Positions 1-9,939 of a stretch of 64,000 nucleotides of DNA are shown in pieces. The position numbers and the translations under genes were made by a program. Origin of the DNA: Eleginops maclovinus (Eukaryota; Chordata; Actinopteri; Perciformes; Eleginopidae). Positions within the stretch are counted from its first letter, which is position 1. Each line of letters starts with the position of its first letter. The notes beneath the pieces are model-generated. The model saw only the letters and a list, made by a program, of their open reading frames with translations, searched no databases and was not told the DNA's origin. The stretch covers positions 11,986,153-12,050,152 of the forward strand of contig NC_086363.1 in NCBI RefSeq assembly GCF_036324505.1, given 5' to 3'.

Positions 1-341
1 TTCAAACGATATCTAGTCAAGCTTCACATTAACTTCATAATCAACAAGTTAGATCTAATGAACTATTAAACTTACTATTAACATATTAGCAGTTAATACC
101 TAAACATGATCCTCATCAATAAATGAAACTGGACTTACATTGAAATAACTCCAAAAGACACATGGCACACTTCACCAAACAATTTCCAGACGTGTTTAGG
201 GACAAAGAGAGGAAGTCCCGCCCTTACAGGTCTGTATTTAAAGGGTAGGCAATGATTGACAGGTAGATTGTTCACTTGTACCACCTTGTGGAGCGGAGGG
301 GAAATGCACTTGTAGTTCTTTGGAACTTGTAGTTTCTAACA
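1..341 (-). repeat. 3' LTR of BEL/Pao element (truncated by window start)
   Basis: Positions 1-341 repeat 6935-7275 exactly, and the terminus TTCTAACA at 334-341 is the same as at 7268-7275. The outer part of this LTR lies before the window. A TATA-like stretch (TATTTAAAGG, 235-244) corresponds to 7169-7178 in the other LTR. Confidence 0.95.
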
Positions 342-370
342 GCCGCCCCCGGAGTTGTGCAGCAAATACG

Positions 371-3300
371 TTACGTGGTTTCTTCTTCAGTGATTTCAGG
401 GAGTGGGATTAATCTGGAGACAGGGCGTATGTATTCTCGACCTTGAATGGTGATTTTAGCACTGCGAACCTTTCCATCTTTTCCAGGGTAGGTTTCGGTT
501 ATCCTTCCGATAGGCCAGGATGCTCGAGGTAGCTGGGGGTCAACCAACATCACAACCTGGCCTGAATCCAAATTCTCCTTGTCAGTTTTCCATTTCTGTC
601 TGACTTGAAGGTTTGGAAGGTAGGATCGGATGAAAGCTGACCAGAATTTGTCAGCCAAGATTTGACTGTGACGCCATCTTCTCTTACCAAGAAGTTCACT
701 GGGACAGTAGATTGCTTGGGGAAGAGAAGAATCAGGCCGCCCCATCAATAACATATTTGGTGTAACTGGATCAAGGTCAGCAGGGTCAGAGGAAATGTAT
801 GCAAGGGGTTTCGAATTCAGAAGGCCCTCTACTTCAATAAGGGTTGTATGTAGGACTGTCTCAGTTGTTTGTTGGTTTCCCAGTACAACACGGAGGGCCA
901 TTTTTATTGATTTGATTTCTCGTTCCCAGCTTCCACCGAAATGGGGGGCAGATGGAGGATTGAATTGGAAGTTGACTTGTGCACGAGCCAATTGCTGCTT
1001 TAACTCTGGGGTCATCGCTTGGAATGCACTTCGCAGTTCTGCCTCTCCTGCTTTGAAATTAGTCCCACAGTCCGAAATTAGTTCCAAAGGTTTGCCTCTA
1101 CGTGAGACGAATCTTCTGAAGGCCATCAAAAATGTATCTGCATCCATGCTGTCAAGCAGCTCAAGATGAATGCAGCGTGTTGTTAAGCATTTAAATAGTA
1201 TGCCCCACCTTTTCTCCGTGCGCCGGCCAATTTTAACCGTGAAAGGCCCAAAGCAGTCCACACCTGTGGACCAAAAGGGGGGTTTAAACAGCCTAAGACG
1301 GGCCGGAGGAAGGTCTGCCATTTTTGGAATGACTGGGTTGGCTCTCCATCTCTGACAGTCTCGACACTGGTGCTGAAGTTGACGGATGGCTTGGCGACCA
1401 CGTAAGATCCAGTACTTGCGTCTCACCTCACCTAGAAGACGCTCAGGACCTGGGTGGAACAGTTTGTTGTCATAATACTTGATAATGAGTTTTGTTATGG
1501 GATGTTTAGGATCTAATATAAGTGGATGGAGGGTGTCATGATCGAGGGACTCTGCTCTTCGAAGTCGACCTCCCACTCTAATGAGACCGAGATTGGGGTC
1601 GTATTCGGGAGAAAGAGGGAGTAGTTTACTATTCCTGGGAATAGATTTGTTGGTTTTAAGGGCATTGTACTCCTCAGGAAAACACTCAGATTGGGCCCTT
1701 TGCAAAAGATACTTCTCTGAGTTGATGTAGCATTGTGCCAAGTTTGAGTTTTGATCTTGAGCCGCCCCGTAAAGCATCTCCTTTGTTTCCTCCATCAGAT
1801 CATCCCAGCTGCTGTATTTATTTAGATCAGGGAGGTTTGTGTTAAACATCACTGTGCCACAGAACATTGATTTTCTGAGTTCCGCAACAGGTTCTTGTTC
1901 AACAGACGCACCTGGGTTGGCTGGCCAGCAGTCAGGGTTCAACAGAAGGAATGGGGGGCCTCGGTTCCATCTGTTTGGCTGAGAAAGCTCAAGGAGGGTT
2001 TTACCCCGGGTTACATCATCAGCCGGATTACTCTTTGAATCCACATATCGCCAGCTCATTGTGTCAGTCAGTGTCTGAATCTCAGCTATTCTTGTGCCAA
2101 CAAATACCTTATAGCGGCACGAGTCAGATGTCAGCCATGACAGAACTGTTGTGGAATCTGTCCAAAGGGTCACTGACTGCAGTGGAATAGTTAGCTCAGA
2201 ACTGAGGAGGTTAACCAGCTGTGCACCTGACAAAGCTGCACACAATTCAAGGCGGGGTATAGATAGCTGTCGTTTAGGGGCTATACGAGACCTGGCCATA
2301 ATGAAGCTGACATGGATGTGGTGGTGCTGATCTACAGTCTGGAGGTAGGCAACGGCACCATAAACACGCTCAGATGCATCACAGAAGATGTGCATGTGGG
2401 AAGTTGAGGTAGCTGCATTGACAGATGGGGGTAAGTAACAGCGAGGAAAGTGGATGTCAGGGAGATTTTGCAGTTCCATTTCCCATGCTTGCCATTTCTC
2501 CAACAAGCTCTCAGTTTTGATTATGTTATCCCATCCTCTTTCCTGCTTCCATAGGTCCTGCACTATAATCTTTGCACGAGCTGTGAAAGGGGCCAGGTAG
2601 CCCAGAGGATCATACTGACTAGCCAGTACCTTGTAGACATTCCTCATTGTTGGCTCATGGTAAGTGATGGACCGGTTTTTGTAGCCCAGCATGTCTGTGC
2701 AACAGTTCCATTGGAGGCCTAGAGTCAGCTCTTTGGGGTCTCCATTCTCTGAGAGCCACAGTTCAGTTGTTTTGGACTTTGCATCTGGTGGGAGATGGTG
2801 TATTACAGCAGGATTATTGCTAGCCCATTGTCTGATGTCAAATCCACCATCCGCAAGAAGGGGTCTCATTTTGTTAATGAGGGACTTGGCCTCATGAGAG
2901 GAAGGGAAGCTTTGGAGGCAATTATCAACATAAAAGCAATGTTGGACAGATTGGAGGACATCCTCATTACTTCCAGAGTGATCTTGGACATGTCTGTGTA
3001 TTGCATAGGTGGCACAGCAAGGGCTACATGTCGTTCCAAATGGTAAGACTTGCCATTCATAAACAGTGGGTTCCTGGTCCAGTTGCATCCCTCTCCATAT
3101 AAAGCGCAGTAGAGGTTTGTCCTCATTCAGAAGGCGTACCTGATGGAACATTGCTTTAATATCTCCACAAATGGCAATAGCATGTTGGCGAAATCTGAGA
3201 AGGACCCCAAGGAGAGAGGGCCCCAGTGTTGGTCCAGGCAGAAGACATTTGTTCAGATTTTGGCCCATGTATTCAAAAGAGCAGTCAAATACGACTCTGT

Positions 3301-6300
3301 GCTTGTTGTTGTGTTCAACAATGTGATGTGGGAAATACCAGTGTTCATTTGATTGATCTACCTGGTCGCTGGGAATCCTTTGAATATAGCCAGACTGCAC
3401 AAGTTTATCCAGCTCTTCTTGGTATTTCTTTGCCAGTGGGGGATCTTTGGACAGGCGTCTTTCTGTAGCACAGAGACGGGGCAAGGCAGCTTTCTTGGGA
3501 GCTCTAAGGAGAGCAGTGTTGGGAGCTCTTAGCAGGGGAGTGGCATAGCGCATTACACCATCTATCTCTACTCGTACTGTTTTGGAATGGAGTAGATCAA
3601 GGGCTAGCTTGTCTTGTTTGGACCGTGTAGCTGTTTTCTCATTAACATAGGGCAAGGTGTCAATCTGCCAGAGCCTCTCTACATTACTGAGCAGCTCACT
3701 TTTGAAACAGGTAAGAGCGAAAGACAGAGTGTGATGATGAGTTTGGACTAAACCGGCTGGTCCCTGCAGAGCCCATCCTAGCCTGGTATGTACAGCCAAT
3801 GGGCCACCAGGGGGCCCTATGAGAATTGGCTCTATGGCTGTAATAAGATGAGCATAGTCTGAACCAATGAGTACAAGAGGGCATGCATGTTCAACAAGTT
3901 GTAATGGAACATCTCTGAGATGGTGATACTGCTCTTGTAGCTGTCTCACAGGATATGTGTGCTCTGACAGGCCAAGATTGTCTGCAGTGAATGCACTGCT
4001 GATAACATGCCTCTGGTTTGGCTGGTTGATAGGGGAAATTTCAAAAGATACGGATGCTCCATGTACTTGCACTATATCTTGTCTTACGGTGCGTAGTGAG
4101 ATGGTCTCAGGCTGAGCTGTGAGGCCCAAAGACTGAACAGCTTGGGGGAGTAGAATGGACCTGTCAGCCCCATCATCAAGGACTGCATATGTGGTGAAGG
4201 TCTTCTCTCCATTGTAGAGACATACATTGACAACTTTCAACATGACCTTATGGGAACGGTTGGGTTTGTCCATGTAAAGGAGCTCTGAGGGGGAGGATGT
4301 AAGCATCACTGTGACTGATTTGTTTACATTAACATCATGGAGAATGGTTAGGTGAATCTCCTTACAAATGTTACATGGCCTCTTTAATGTGCATTTGTCA
4401 AATTTGTGTGTTCTCCCACATTTACGGCATCTGTCCTTCTCATTGATCCATTTCAGAATGTCATTTTTTGAGAGTTTCTTGAAGTCTGGGCATGAACCAA
4501 GAAAATGGTCTCTGACATTACAGTGAGGACAGTAAGGTTTGGGCTTAATTTCTACCTTCTCCTGTGCGCTTGATGTAGTATCCTTTTCCCATGTTGACAG
4601 GTAGACAGAGGAGACAGGTCTAGAGGGCCGGCGTTCATTTACAGCTTGTGGTCTTTTGTCACCAATTGTAGGTCTTTCCTGTTTATGGAGTTCAACCGCT
4701 CTCTCTGATATGCGTTTAGCTCTTGTCTTTGACTGCAGCCAGGTTGAAAGGTCAAGGAGGGAGTAAGTTCGGTTTGCCTGCCCAGTAATAATGCCACGTT
4801 TAATGCAGTACTCAACAAATCCATCTCTATACTGCACAGGGAGTTTGCTAAGCAGTCTGTCGACATGAGAACCACATCTTAATTCAGAGCCATTAGGGCC
4901 CTCTAGGGACAGCAGCATTCCCACCAAAGCATGGATGGAAAGGGAGAAATCATCCAGGGCCTCTACATCGCTTATGCGAATAATGGGGGAATTCAATATT
5001 GCTCCAATTTCGCTCTGAACAAGGAGCCTTGGCTGACCATATTTCTCCTCAAGCGCTGCAAGAGCTGTGGAATATGGTCTAGCATCATGCATGCTGGATC
5101 TGGCCAGTTTGTTAGCACCTGGGTGCTGCAGATGGTCCAAGAGGATCTGATATTTATAATGTTCAGTAAGATGTGGGTGATTTTCAAGGAGGTTGCTAAG
5201 AGCCATTCTCAGGAGGGCAAACTCACTCTCTTGACCACTCTTGAACACAGGAAGTGAAGGTCTTGGTATCCCATATGCTGAGGCTATTAGCAGATCCATG
5301 TTATTGGGGGGTTGAATATGTGGATAAAGAGCTTGTGGCTGCTGGGATGATGTAACTTGCACTGGGGGCAATCTACCAGTCGAAATGGGCCATCTAGGAT
5401 CAGGCATGGATGCAATATAAGCAGGAGCTTGGACAGTCGCTGACGGTGCAGTTGCACGGTGAATAAGAAGGGAGGAGTGTGGTACACTGACAGAGGCATG
5501 GTGACTGGAAGGCTGGGTAGACACACTAGGCATGGACAGCACTGCAGCTTGAGCAGTAGCTACAGGGGGCAAAGGGCAAGACTGAATAGAGCCTATGGAC
5601 AATGGGGCTGTTTGAGGTGCAGCAACAGAATTGGGAGCTTGGAAAATGGCTACCTTTGGCTCCATAGGTTGAGGCATAGGAAAGGTTTGGGGAACCCTGG
5701 GAAGGCCAGGCTGAGGGAATAGAGAAAACTGTGAAGCTGCGAGAATTTGATTGTCAGCATGCGGAATTCTTGAGGGGGCAGGAGTGAATATTCTGGATGG
5801 AGGCAGATCATAAAAGGAAGAGGTGGCTACATTAGGAGGTGAGGGAAAGAGAGCGGCAGCTCCACAGGGGTCATCAAAGAGGTTTTGTTGAATGAAACTA
5901 GTCACAAGCTGGGCTGAGTCAAGCTCTAGTTCTTTCTGGCGAATGCGTCTATTAATCGCAACCTGTCTGACAATTCTCTCTCTGTCCTTGTGCGCCTCTT
6001 CCTGCCACTGCTGAGCAGCTTTGGCATTCTTATCAATCAGTTTGCATTGTTCATCCAGGTCTTCTTCCTCCTGTCTTTGTCTTTTCAGCTCCTCCAGCTC
6101 ATCTTTCTTCTTCTTTGCCTCAAGCATGCTGACTTGGAGGTCACTCAAACAACTAGTGTGGCTACTACTAGAATGCCTACTGGTGTGAGATCTAGCAGGG
6201 AGACTAAAGGTCGTTTTTGTACGACCCCTCTTACTATGAGAGCTACGGGAGCCATGGGAAAGTGTATGCGGCCTTTGCGATCGCACAGGAATACTATAGA

Positions 6301-6640
6301 AATCAGGGGGCCGTGTTTGCCTTTTCGGTCTAGTCCCTGGGTCAAGGGCAGGTGGCTTTAAGACGACTTCACAAGGTACTGATGGCAAAGGGATTTGGTC
6401 CTCTTTGTGAGAGGTAGGTAATGGGAGTTTAGGTGAAAGGCTAGGCTCTGTTTGATGAGTGGGTATAGATGGCGTAGGTGATGTTTGCGGGGGGGCTTTA
6501 TCTTCTGCGTAAAGCTTGGTTGCGTCTAATTCACCTTGGGATCCATCCGCACACTCAGTGGAGGTAGCCTGACCTTCAGTGGTCTCAAGTACAGGGGGCT
6601 CATCAGTAGACCTTATCTCGTCTGGTTGTACATCGGCCAT
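371..6640 (-). CDS. BEL/Pao gag-pol polyprotein, 2089 aa, intact
   Basis: This is a single polyprotein for retrotransposition: capsid, protease, reverse transcriptase/RNase H and integrase. In order: a Pro/Ser/Thr-rich N-terminus; a Lys/Glu-rich coiled coil near residues 170-245; a DUF1759-like gag region near 470-640; two zinc knuckles near 710-745 (the second is CRKCGRTHKFDKC, CX2CX3HX4C); an aspartic protease near 820 (LDDGAD); a reverse transcriptase with YVDN near 1233 in place of the usual YVDD; RNase H near 1420 (FCDASE); an integrase with an HHCC finger and D-D-E residues near 1796, 1856 and 1906 (VDCFGPF, ISDCGTNF, GSWERE); and a DUF5641-like C-terminus (near 1990-2085). The ATG at 6640 lies 27 bases from the primer-binding site. 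I see no stop or frameshift, so the copy may be active. It is unrelated in function to the neighbouring host genes. Confidence 0.95.
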   Translation of the reverse strand: MADVQPDEIRSTDEPPVLETTEGQATSTECADGSQGELDATKLYAEDKAPPQTSPTPSIPTHQTEPSLSPKLPLPTSHKEDQIPLPSVPCEVVLKPPALDPGTRPKRQTRPPDFYSIPVRSQRPHTLSHGSRSSHSKRGRTKTTFSLPARSHTSRHSSSSHTSCLSDLQVSMLEAKKKKDELEELKRQRQEEEDLDEQCKLIDKNAKAAQQWQEEAHKDRERIVRQVAINRRIRQKELELDSAQLVTSFIQQNLFDDPCGAAALFPSPPNVATSSFYDLPPSRIFTPAPSRIPHADNQILAASQFSLFPQPGLPRVPQTFPMPQPMEPKVAIFQAPNSVAAPQTAPLSIGSIQSCPLPPVATAQAAVLSMPSVSTQPSSHHASVSVPHSSLLIHRATAPSATVQAPAYIASMPDPRWPISTGRLPPVQVTSSQQPQALYPHIQPPNNMDLLIASAYGIPRPSLPVFKSGQESEFALLRMALSNLLENHPHLTEHYKYQILLDHLQHPGANKLARSSMHDARPYSTALAALEEKYGQPRLLVQSEIGAILNSPIIRISDVEALDDFSLSIHALVGMLLSLEGPNGSELRCGSHVDRLLSKLPVQYRDGFVEYCIKRGIITGQANRTYSLLDLSTWLQSKTRAKRISERAVELHKQERPTIGDKRPQAVNERRPSRPVSSVYLSTWEKDTTSSAQEKVEIKPKPYCPHCNVRDHFLGSCPDFKKLSKNDILKWINEKDRCRKCGRTHKFDKCTLKRPCNICKEIHLTILHDVNVNKSVTVMLTSSPSELLYMDKPNRSHKVMLKVVNVCLYNGEKTFTTYAVLDDGADRSILLPQAVQSLGLTAQPETISLRTVRQDIVQVHGASVSFEISPINQPNQRHVISSAFTADNLGLSEHTYPVRQLQEQYHHLRDVPLQLVEHACPLVLIGSDYAHLITAIEPILIGPPGGPLAVHTRLGWALQGPAGLVQTHHHTLSFALTCFKSELLSNVERLWQIDTLPYVNEKTATRSKQDKLALDLLHSKTVRVEIDGVMRYATPLLRAPNTALLRAPKKAALPRLCATERRLSKDPPLAKKYQEELDKLVQSGYIQRIPSDQVDQSNEHWYFPHHIVEHNNKHRVVFDCSFEYMGQNLNKCLLPGPTLGPSLLGVLLRFRQHAIAICGDIKAMFHQVRLLNEDKPLLRFIWRGMQLDQEPTVYEWQVLPFGTTCSPCCATYAIHRHVQDHSGSNEDVLQSVQHCFYVDNCLQSFPSSHEAKSLINKMRPLLADGGFDIRQWASNNPAVIHHLPPDAKSKTTELWLSENGDPKELTLGLQWNCCTDMLGYKNRSITYHEPTMRNVYKVLASQYDPLGYLAPFTARAKIIVQDLWKQERGWDNIIKTESLLEKWQAWEMELQNLPDIHFPRCYLPPSVNAATSTSHMHIFCDASERVYGAVAYLQTVDQHHHIHVSFIMARSRIAPKRQLSIPRLELCAALSGAQLVNLLSSELTIPLQSVTLWTDSTTVLSWLTSDSCRYKVFVGTRIAEIQTLTDTMSWRYVDSKSNPADDVTRGKTLLELSQPNRWNRGPPFLLLNPDCWPANPGASVEQEPVAELRKSMFCGTVMFNTNLPDLNKYSSWDDLMEETKEMLYGAAQDQNSNLAQCYINSEKYLLQRAQSECFPEEYNALKTNKSIPRNSKLLPLSPEYDPNLGLIRVGGRLRRAESLDHDTLHPLILDPKHPITKLIIKYYDNKLFHPGPERLLGEVRRKYWILRGRQAIRQLQHQCRDCQRWRANPVIPKMADLPPARLRLFKPPFWSTGVDCFGPFTVKIGRRTEKRWGILFKCLTTRCIHLELLDSMDADTFLMAFRRFVSRRGKPLELISDCGTNFKAGEAELRSAFQAMTPELKQQLARAQVNFQFNPPSAPHFGGSWEREIKSIKMALRVVLGNQQTTETVLHTTLIEVEGLLNSKPLAYISSDPADLDPVTPNMLLMGRPDSSLPQAIYCPSELLGKRRWRHSQILADKFWSAFIRSYLPNLQVRQKWKTDKENLDSGQVVMLVDPQLPRASWPIGRITETYPGKDGKVRSAKITIQGREYIRPVSRLIPLPEITEEETT

Positions 6641-6667
6641 TGTCTTCGTGTGGTGTGTGGCTCAGTA

Positions 6668-6684
6668 TCCGGCTCGAAGGACCA
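6668..6684 (-). other. Primer-binding site, matches tRNA-Tyr 3' end
   Basis: The + strand reads TCCGGCTCGAAGGACCA, which is the 3' end of a eukaryotic tRNA-Tyr acceptor/T-arm plus CCA as I recall it. On the element's own strand this is the complementary site where the tRNA primes minus-strand DNA synthesis. It lies two bases inside the 5' LTR boundary at 6687. Confidence 0.75.
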
Positions 6685-6686
6685 AC

Positions 6687-7275
6687 TGTAGGGTATTTAA
6701 GGTTCAGACTGGAGCCACACAGACCACACAGGAAACAAGGTTGCACTCAAGTTTAAGTTTATTCTCTCTTAGTCCAAAAATGGTGAATTGGAGACAGGAC
6801 TGGATGAGTGCCAATGATGAGTACCAATGGTTCTACAAAGACAGAAAACAACATTACAATGCTTTGTCCAAAGTAAAATACAAACAGAAATGTTGCCTTA
6901 CAATCGCAACACATGCCACATCAAACGTAGACAATTCAAACGATATCTAGTCAAGCTTCACATTAACTTCATAATCAACAAGTTAGATCTAATGAACTAT
7001 TAAACTTACTATTAACATATTAGCAGTTAATACCTAAACATGATCCTCATCAATAAATGAAACTGGACTTACATTGAAATAACTCCAAAAGACACATGGC
7101 ACACTTCACCAAACAATTTCCAGACGTGTTTAGGGACAAAGAGAGGAAGTCCCGCCCTTACAGGTCTGTATTTAAAGGGTAGGCAATGATTGACAGGTAG
7201 ATTGTTCACTTGTACCACCTTGTGGAGCGGAGGGGAAATGCACTTGTAGTTCTTTGGAACTTGTAGTTTCTAACA
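6687..7275 (-). repeat. 5' LTR of BEL/Pao element (complete, 589 bp)
   Basis: The LTR starts TGTAGGG at 6687 and ends CTAACA at 7275 on the + strand. On the element strand it holds a TATA-like box (complement of TATTTAAAGG, 7169-7178) and an AATAAA signal (complement of TTTATT, 6758-6763), in the expected promoter-then-polyadenylation order. It supplies the promoter for gag-pol. Confidence 0.93.
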
Positions 7276-7733
7276 CTACCACAACACAATTCATTTTCAG
7301 AATCCAAAATCGGTGAAAAGATGAGAATAATAGAAATACCAGTATGTTTACTGTTGCTTTTGGACAGAAGAAACCTTATCAAATGTAATTCATTTCAATT
7401 CACAAACGCTTATTTTGTTTTCAGGGAATAACTAGCAGCAACACGTAGAGTAGAACATTAGAATAAAACACGATATTAAACACATTTACAATCAAAAAAA
7501 CATCCAAAAATGCTAACATGCTGATTAATACAATTGTTTAGATTAACATTTGATGTGTAAAGTGGTTTTTCGGGCTAAGTTTGTCTCCCTGATATATTGT
7601 CCACCCCTGTTTACTTAAGTTAAATTGTACTCATTAAAATATGTTGGATCAAATCGGTTAGTAATACTCGACACCAATCTGCTTGGCATTTAGTTGTTTT
7701 CTATTCTAATGTTTGTTTCTGTGTTCTATTTAG
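7276..7733. other. Non-coding stretch, probable intron
   Basis: AT-rich sequence between the retrotransposon and the first splice acceptor of the exon at 7734. I see no coding potential or named repeat. It is most simply the 3' part of the intron into which the retrotransposon inserted. Confidence 0.4.
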
Positions 7734-7865
7734 GTGGTTTTCGTCCAATCAAGTCAAGCCCTGCAGTAGTCTCCGCCGATGTCACTGCTCAGGAGAGCCC
7801 TGATTGGTTGGAGATGATTTGGAATTTTGCAGTCAGTTTGGTAGCTCCTGAAGATGAGGAGGAAG
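7734..7865 (+). CDS. Internal exon of unidentified gene
   Basis: A pyrimidine-rich tract and AG at 7732-7733 precede 132 bases of open frame (phase 1 at both ends), then GAAG|GTATTC as donor. The encoded segment starts GFRPIKSSPAVVSADV and continues through PDWLEMIWNFAVSLV to an acidic EDEEE. One hydrophobic/aromatic stretch (WLEMIWNFAVSLV) could be an amphipathic or membrane-associated helix. It joins in phase to the exon at 8930. Earlier exons must lie left of the antisense BEL/Pao element or outside the window. I do not recognise the family. Confidence 0.5.
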
Positions 7866-8929
7866 GTATTCACCAGCTAACTGATACCCTCACATGTAAG
7901 AAAATCGCCTCATGCTAATTTACCATTTAATGTCTAACTAATATCGTGAATAACATGATTATCCCGCCTAACATCTTATTCTGGACATGGCATTTACATG
8001 CACCAAATCATGATTGAAGATATTTATATAGAAAGGCTATTAATCAGTATGGAAACACATTGAAAATCAAAGAATATGCTCATCAAGATAATCCAAACTG
8101 TCCGGATAATAGCAATAATGAAGCTGTCAGAACCTAATCACTCACCGACTAATAGAGTTATAATGAATCTGACGCCCCTTTTGTTAAATTGTGAAAATAC
8201 ATTAAGCAGAAAATAAACCTTATATCTAGTCTTCCTTATTTAATTAACAGAACCAACGGCCCATTAAAATGACTGCTAATTCACTGGAACTGAAGTGCTT
8301 TTTATTTCACAACAGCATTTAAAGGATGCTCTCATTAAGTATCACTAGGTAGTAAGTCAGAAATTTGTTGTTTTATAAACATAAGAAGAGGTTAATTTAC
8401 AAAGGTTCAAGGTAAAAGAAGGAAGCAGAAAGACAGAAAAAATATGCCAGTTTTATGCTGGCAGCTACAGAATTTACTGCTTGCCAGGTAATATCAGAGA
8501 TACTGTGAAACTTTCTCAGTTGAATACTGACATTTAAGCAACATTTCTTTTGTATTCCAAGTTTTATGCAATGTTATGTTAATTTATGCTGATGAGGGAT
8601 TGTCTGCAACAACAGTTAGAACATTGGATAGATCCAGGTTCAAAGGTCTTGTTTGAAATTCAAGGGATTTTATAGGGAATATAAATAAAAGAACATCATT
8701 TTTTGTTATGTAACTTGATGCAAATGAGTCATTATCGTATGCTTACTTCTGGTAGATTTAGGAGAAAAAGATCAAATTAACACCCAGTGGTATTTTCAAT
8801 TCAGACCAAACTCTCAAAATTGACCAGTGCATAAACATTTTTGTTTTATTCTTGCAGTGTCTTGCCTTTATATTTATTCTAGCAATAACTGGGATTGATA
8901 AGCACCTAATTGTGTCCTCTGGCCCTCAG

Positions 8930-9175
8930 CTTTCCACTCTGAGGAGCTGTGAACAAGAGGAATGTGGAGAGAGGAAGAGTATGAAGAGCTGGAGAGAAGA
9001 GAGGGCAAAAGAGACAACTGTCTGACTTAAATTGAAGAGAAGAAACCTGAGGAGGAGGAGGAGGAGGAGGAGGAGGAGGAGGAGGAGGAGGATGTATAGT
9101 TTATCACAATGATGTTTCTCTCTGTCTGTCTGTAGTTAACTGGAATTTGATGAATAAAAACCAACCATTTGAATC
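8930..9175 (+). CDS. Terminal exon of the same unidentified gene, with 3' UTR
   Basis: The acceptor CCTCAG at 8924-8929 is followed by CT TTC CAC TCT GAG GAG CTG TGA. Joined in phase to the exon ending at 7865, this gives ...EEEAFHSEEL and a stop at 8950-8952. A polyadenylation signal AATAAA lies at 9153-9158, after a GGA-repeat tract. The C-terminus HSEEL loosely resembles an ER-retention signal (x-x-E-L), but nothing else supports that. Identity unknown. Confidence 0.5.
9050..9092 (+). repeat. (GGA)n microsatellite in 3' UTR
   Basis: A near-perfect run of GAG/GGA triplets lies after the stop codon and before the AATAAA of the unidentified gene. Confidence 0.9.
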
Positions 9176-9710
9176 CATGGCTTTGGTTAATTTATGGGTG
9201 CAATAGAAACAACAGAATGATCTTTATTATATCTTTTCCATAATTTGCTTCAAATAAATTCTCATATTTTTGAATCAGCAGGGTAATAAAAGGCCCAATT
9301 AAAAAAACATCTCTACATTTTTCATACTTTTACAAGTTTTGTCCTACACATCATTGGATCCGGAAAAGGGACAAAATAATGGAAATATAAAAATACGTAA
9401 TAAAAAAGAAAGAACTATGTGACGTTTACTTTTTTAATAAAAATGTAATTTTTTTATTTCTTGCATGTTCAGAAAAAAACATAAATATACTCTGAACCAT
9501 CAAACACACAAAATCACACACAACTTGTTTAAAAAAGTACTTTCCATTGACTTACACTCATTGCCAGAGACTTCACCAAATGAATCAATGGGACACACAC
9601 ACATGATTTGAAACATCATATTTAGGCTTTCCTTTGCATAAGGGACCTTTTGTAAGAGTTCCACACACAGTGCCACCCTATATTTCCCTCTCTTCTTATA
9701 CAGCATTTCT

Positions 9711-9939
9711 TTAATGCACAGGAGGTAGTCTGAATTCGAGATGACCAATGACAATAACAAGCCCCAGAGACAACAGCATGCAAGTGATGAGGTACAGTAG
9801 CACCAAGAAACCTGCCGGTGCAACAAGATAAACGGTTCTTGCCAGGAGGAAGCAGACAGGGAAGAGATAAGGATCAACCGGCCCGCGATGGGCCCCCTTC
9901 GGCATCAGACCAGGTGTCCCTACAGGGAGCCTGAATATT
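9711..9939 (-). CDS. Possible minus-strand exon of a small membrane protein
   Basis: The minus strand has an acceptor-like TTCTAATATTCAG just above 9939, then an open frame to a stop at 9711. The frame encodes about 74 residues with two hydrophobic stretches (for example PAGFLVLLYLITCMLLSLGL). Minus-strand AATAAA (complement of 9453-9458) lies downstream. A small one- or two-pass membrane protein is possible, but no family is recognised and no upstream exon was found. It could also be chance open sequence. Confidence 0.22.

Larger units (their letters stand above)
1..7275 (-). mobile_element. BEL/Pao LTR retrotransposon, full internal region
   Basis: The element reads on the minus strand: 5' LTR 6687-7275, primer-binding site 6668-6684, one long gag-pol frame 371-6640, a purine-rich stretch next to the 3' LTR (minus strand of about 342-352) and the 3' LTR 1-341, cut by the window edge. 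LTR ends are TG...CA. The 341 bases of 3' LTR inside the window match 6935-7275 base for base by eye, and the coding frame has no stop or shift. Both point to a very recent insertion. The right-hand flank begins CTACC, the candidate target-site duplication; its partner lies outside the window. BEL/Pao assignment rests on the A17-like protease, the integrase followed by a DUF5641-like tail, and the single-ORF layout. Confidence 0.95.

Noticed and set aside
4931..5257. Open frames on the + strand inside 371-6640
   Set aside because: Shadows of the gag-pol frame.
9500..9710. Continuation of the minus-strand hydrophobic protein to 9500
   Set aside because: The overlapping 125-residue frame is in another frame and has no motif; the better frame stops at 9711.
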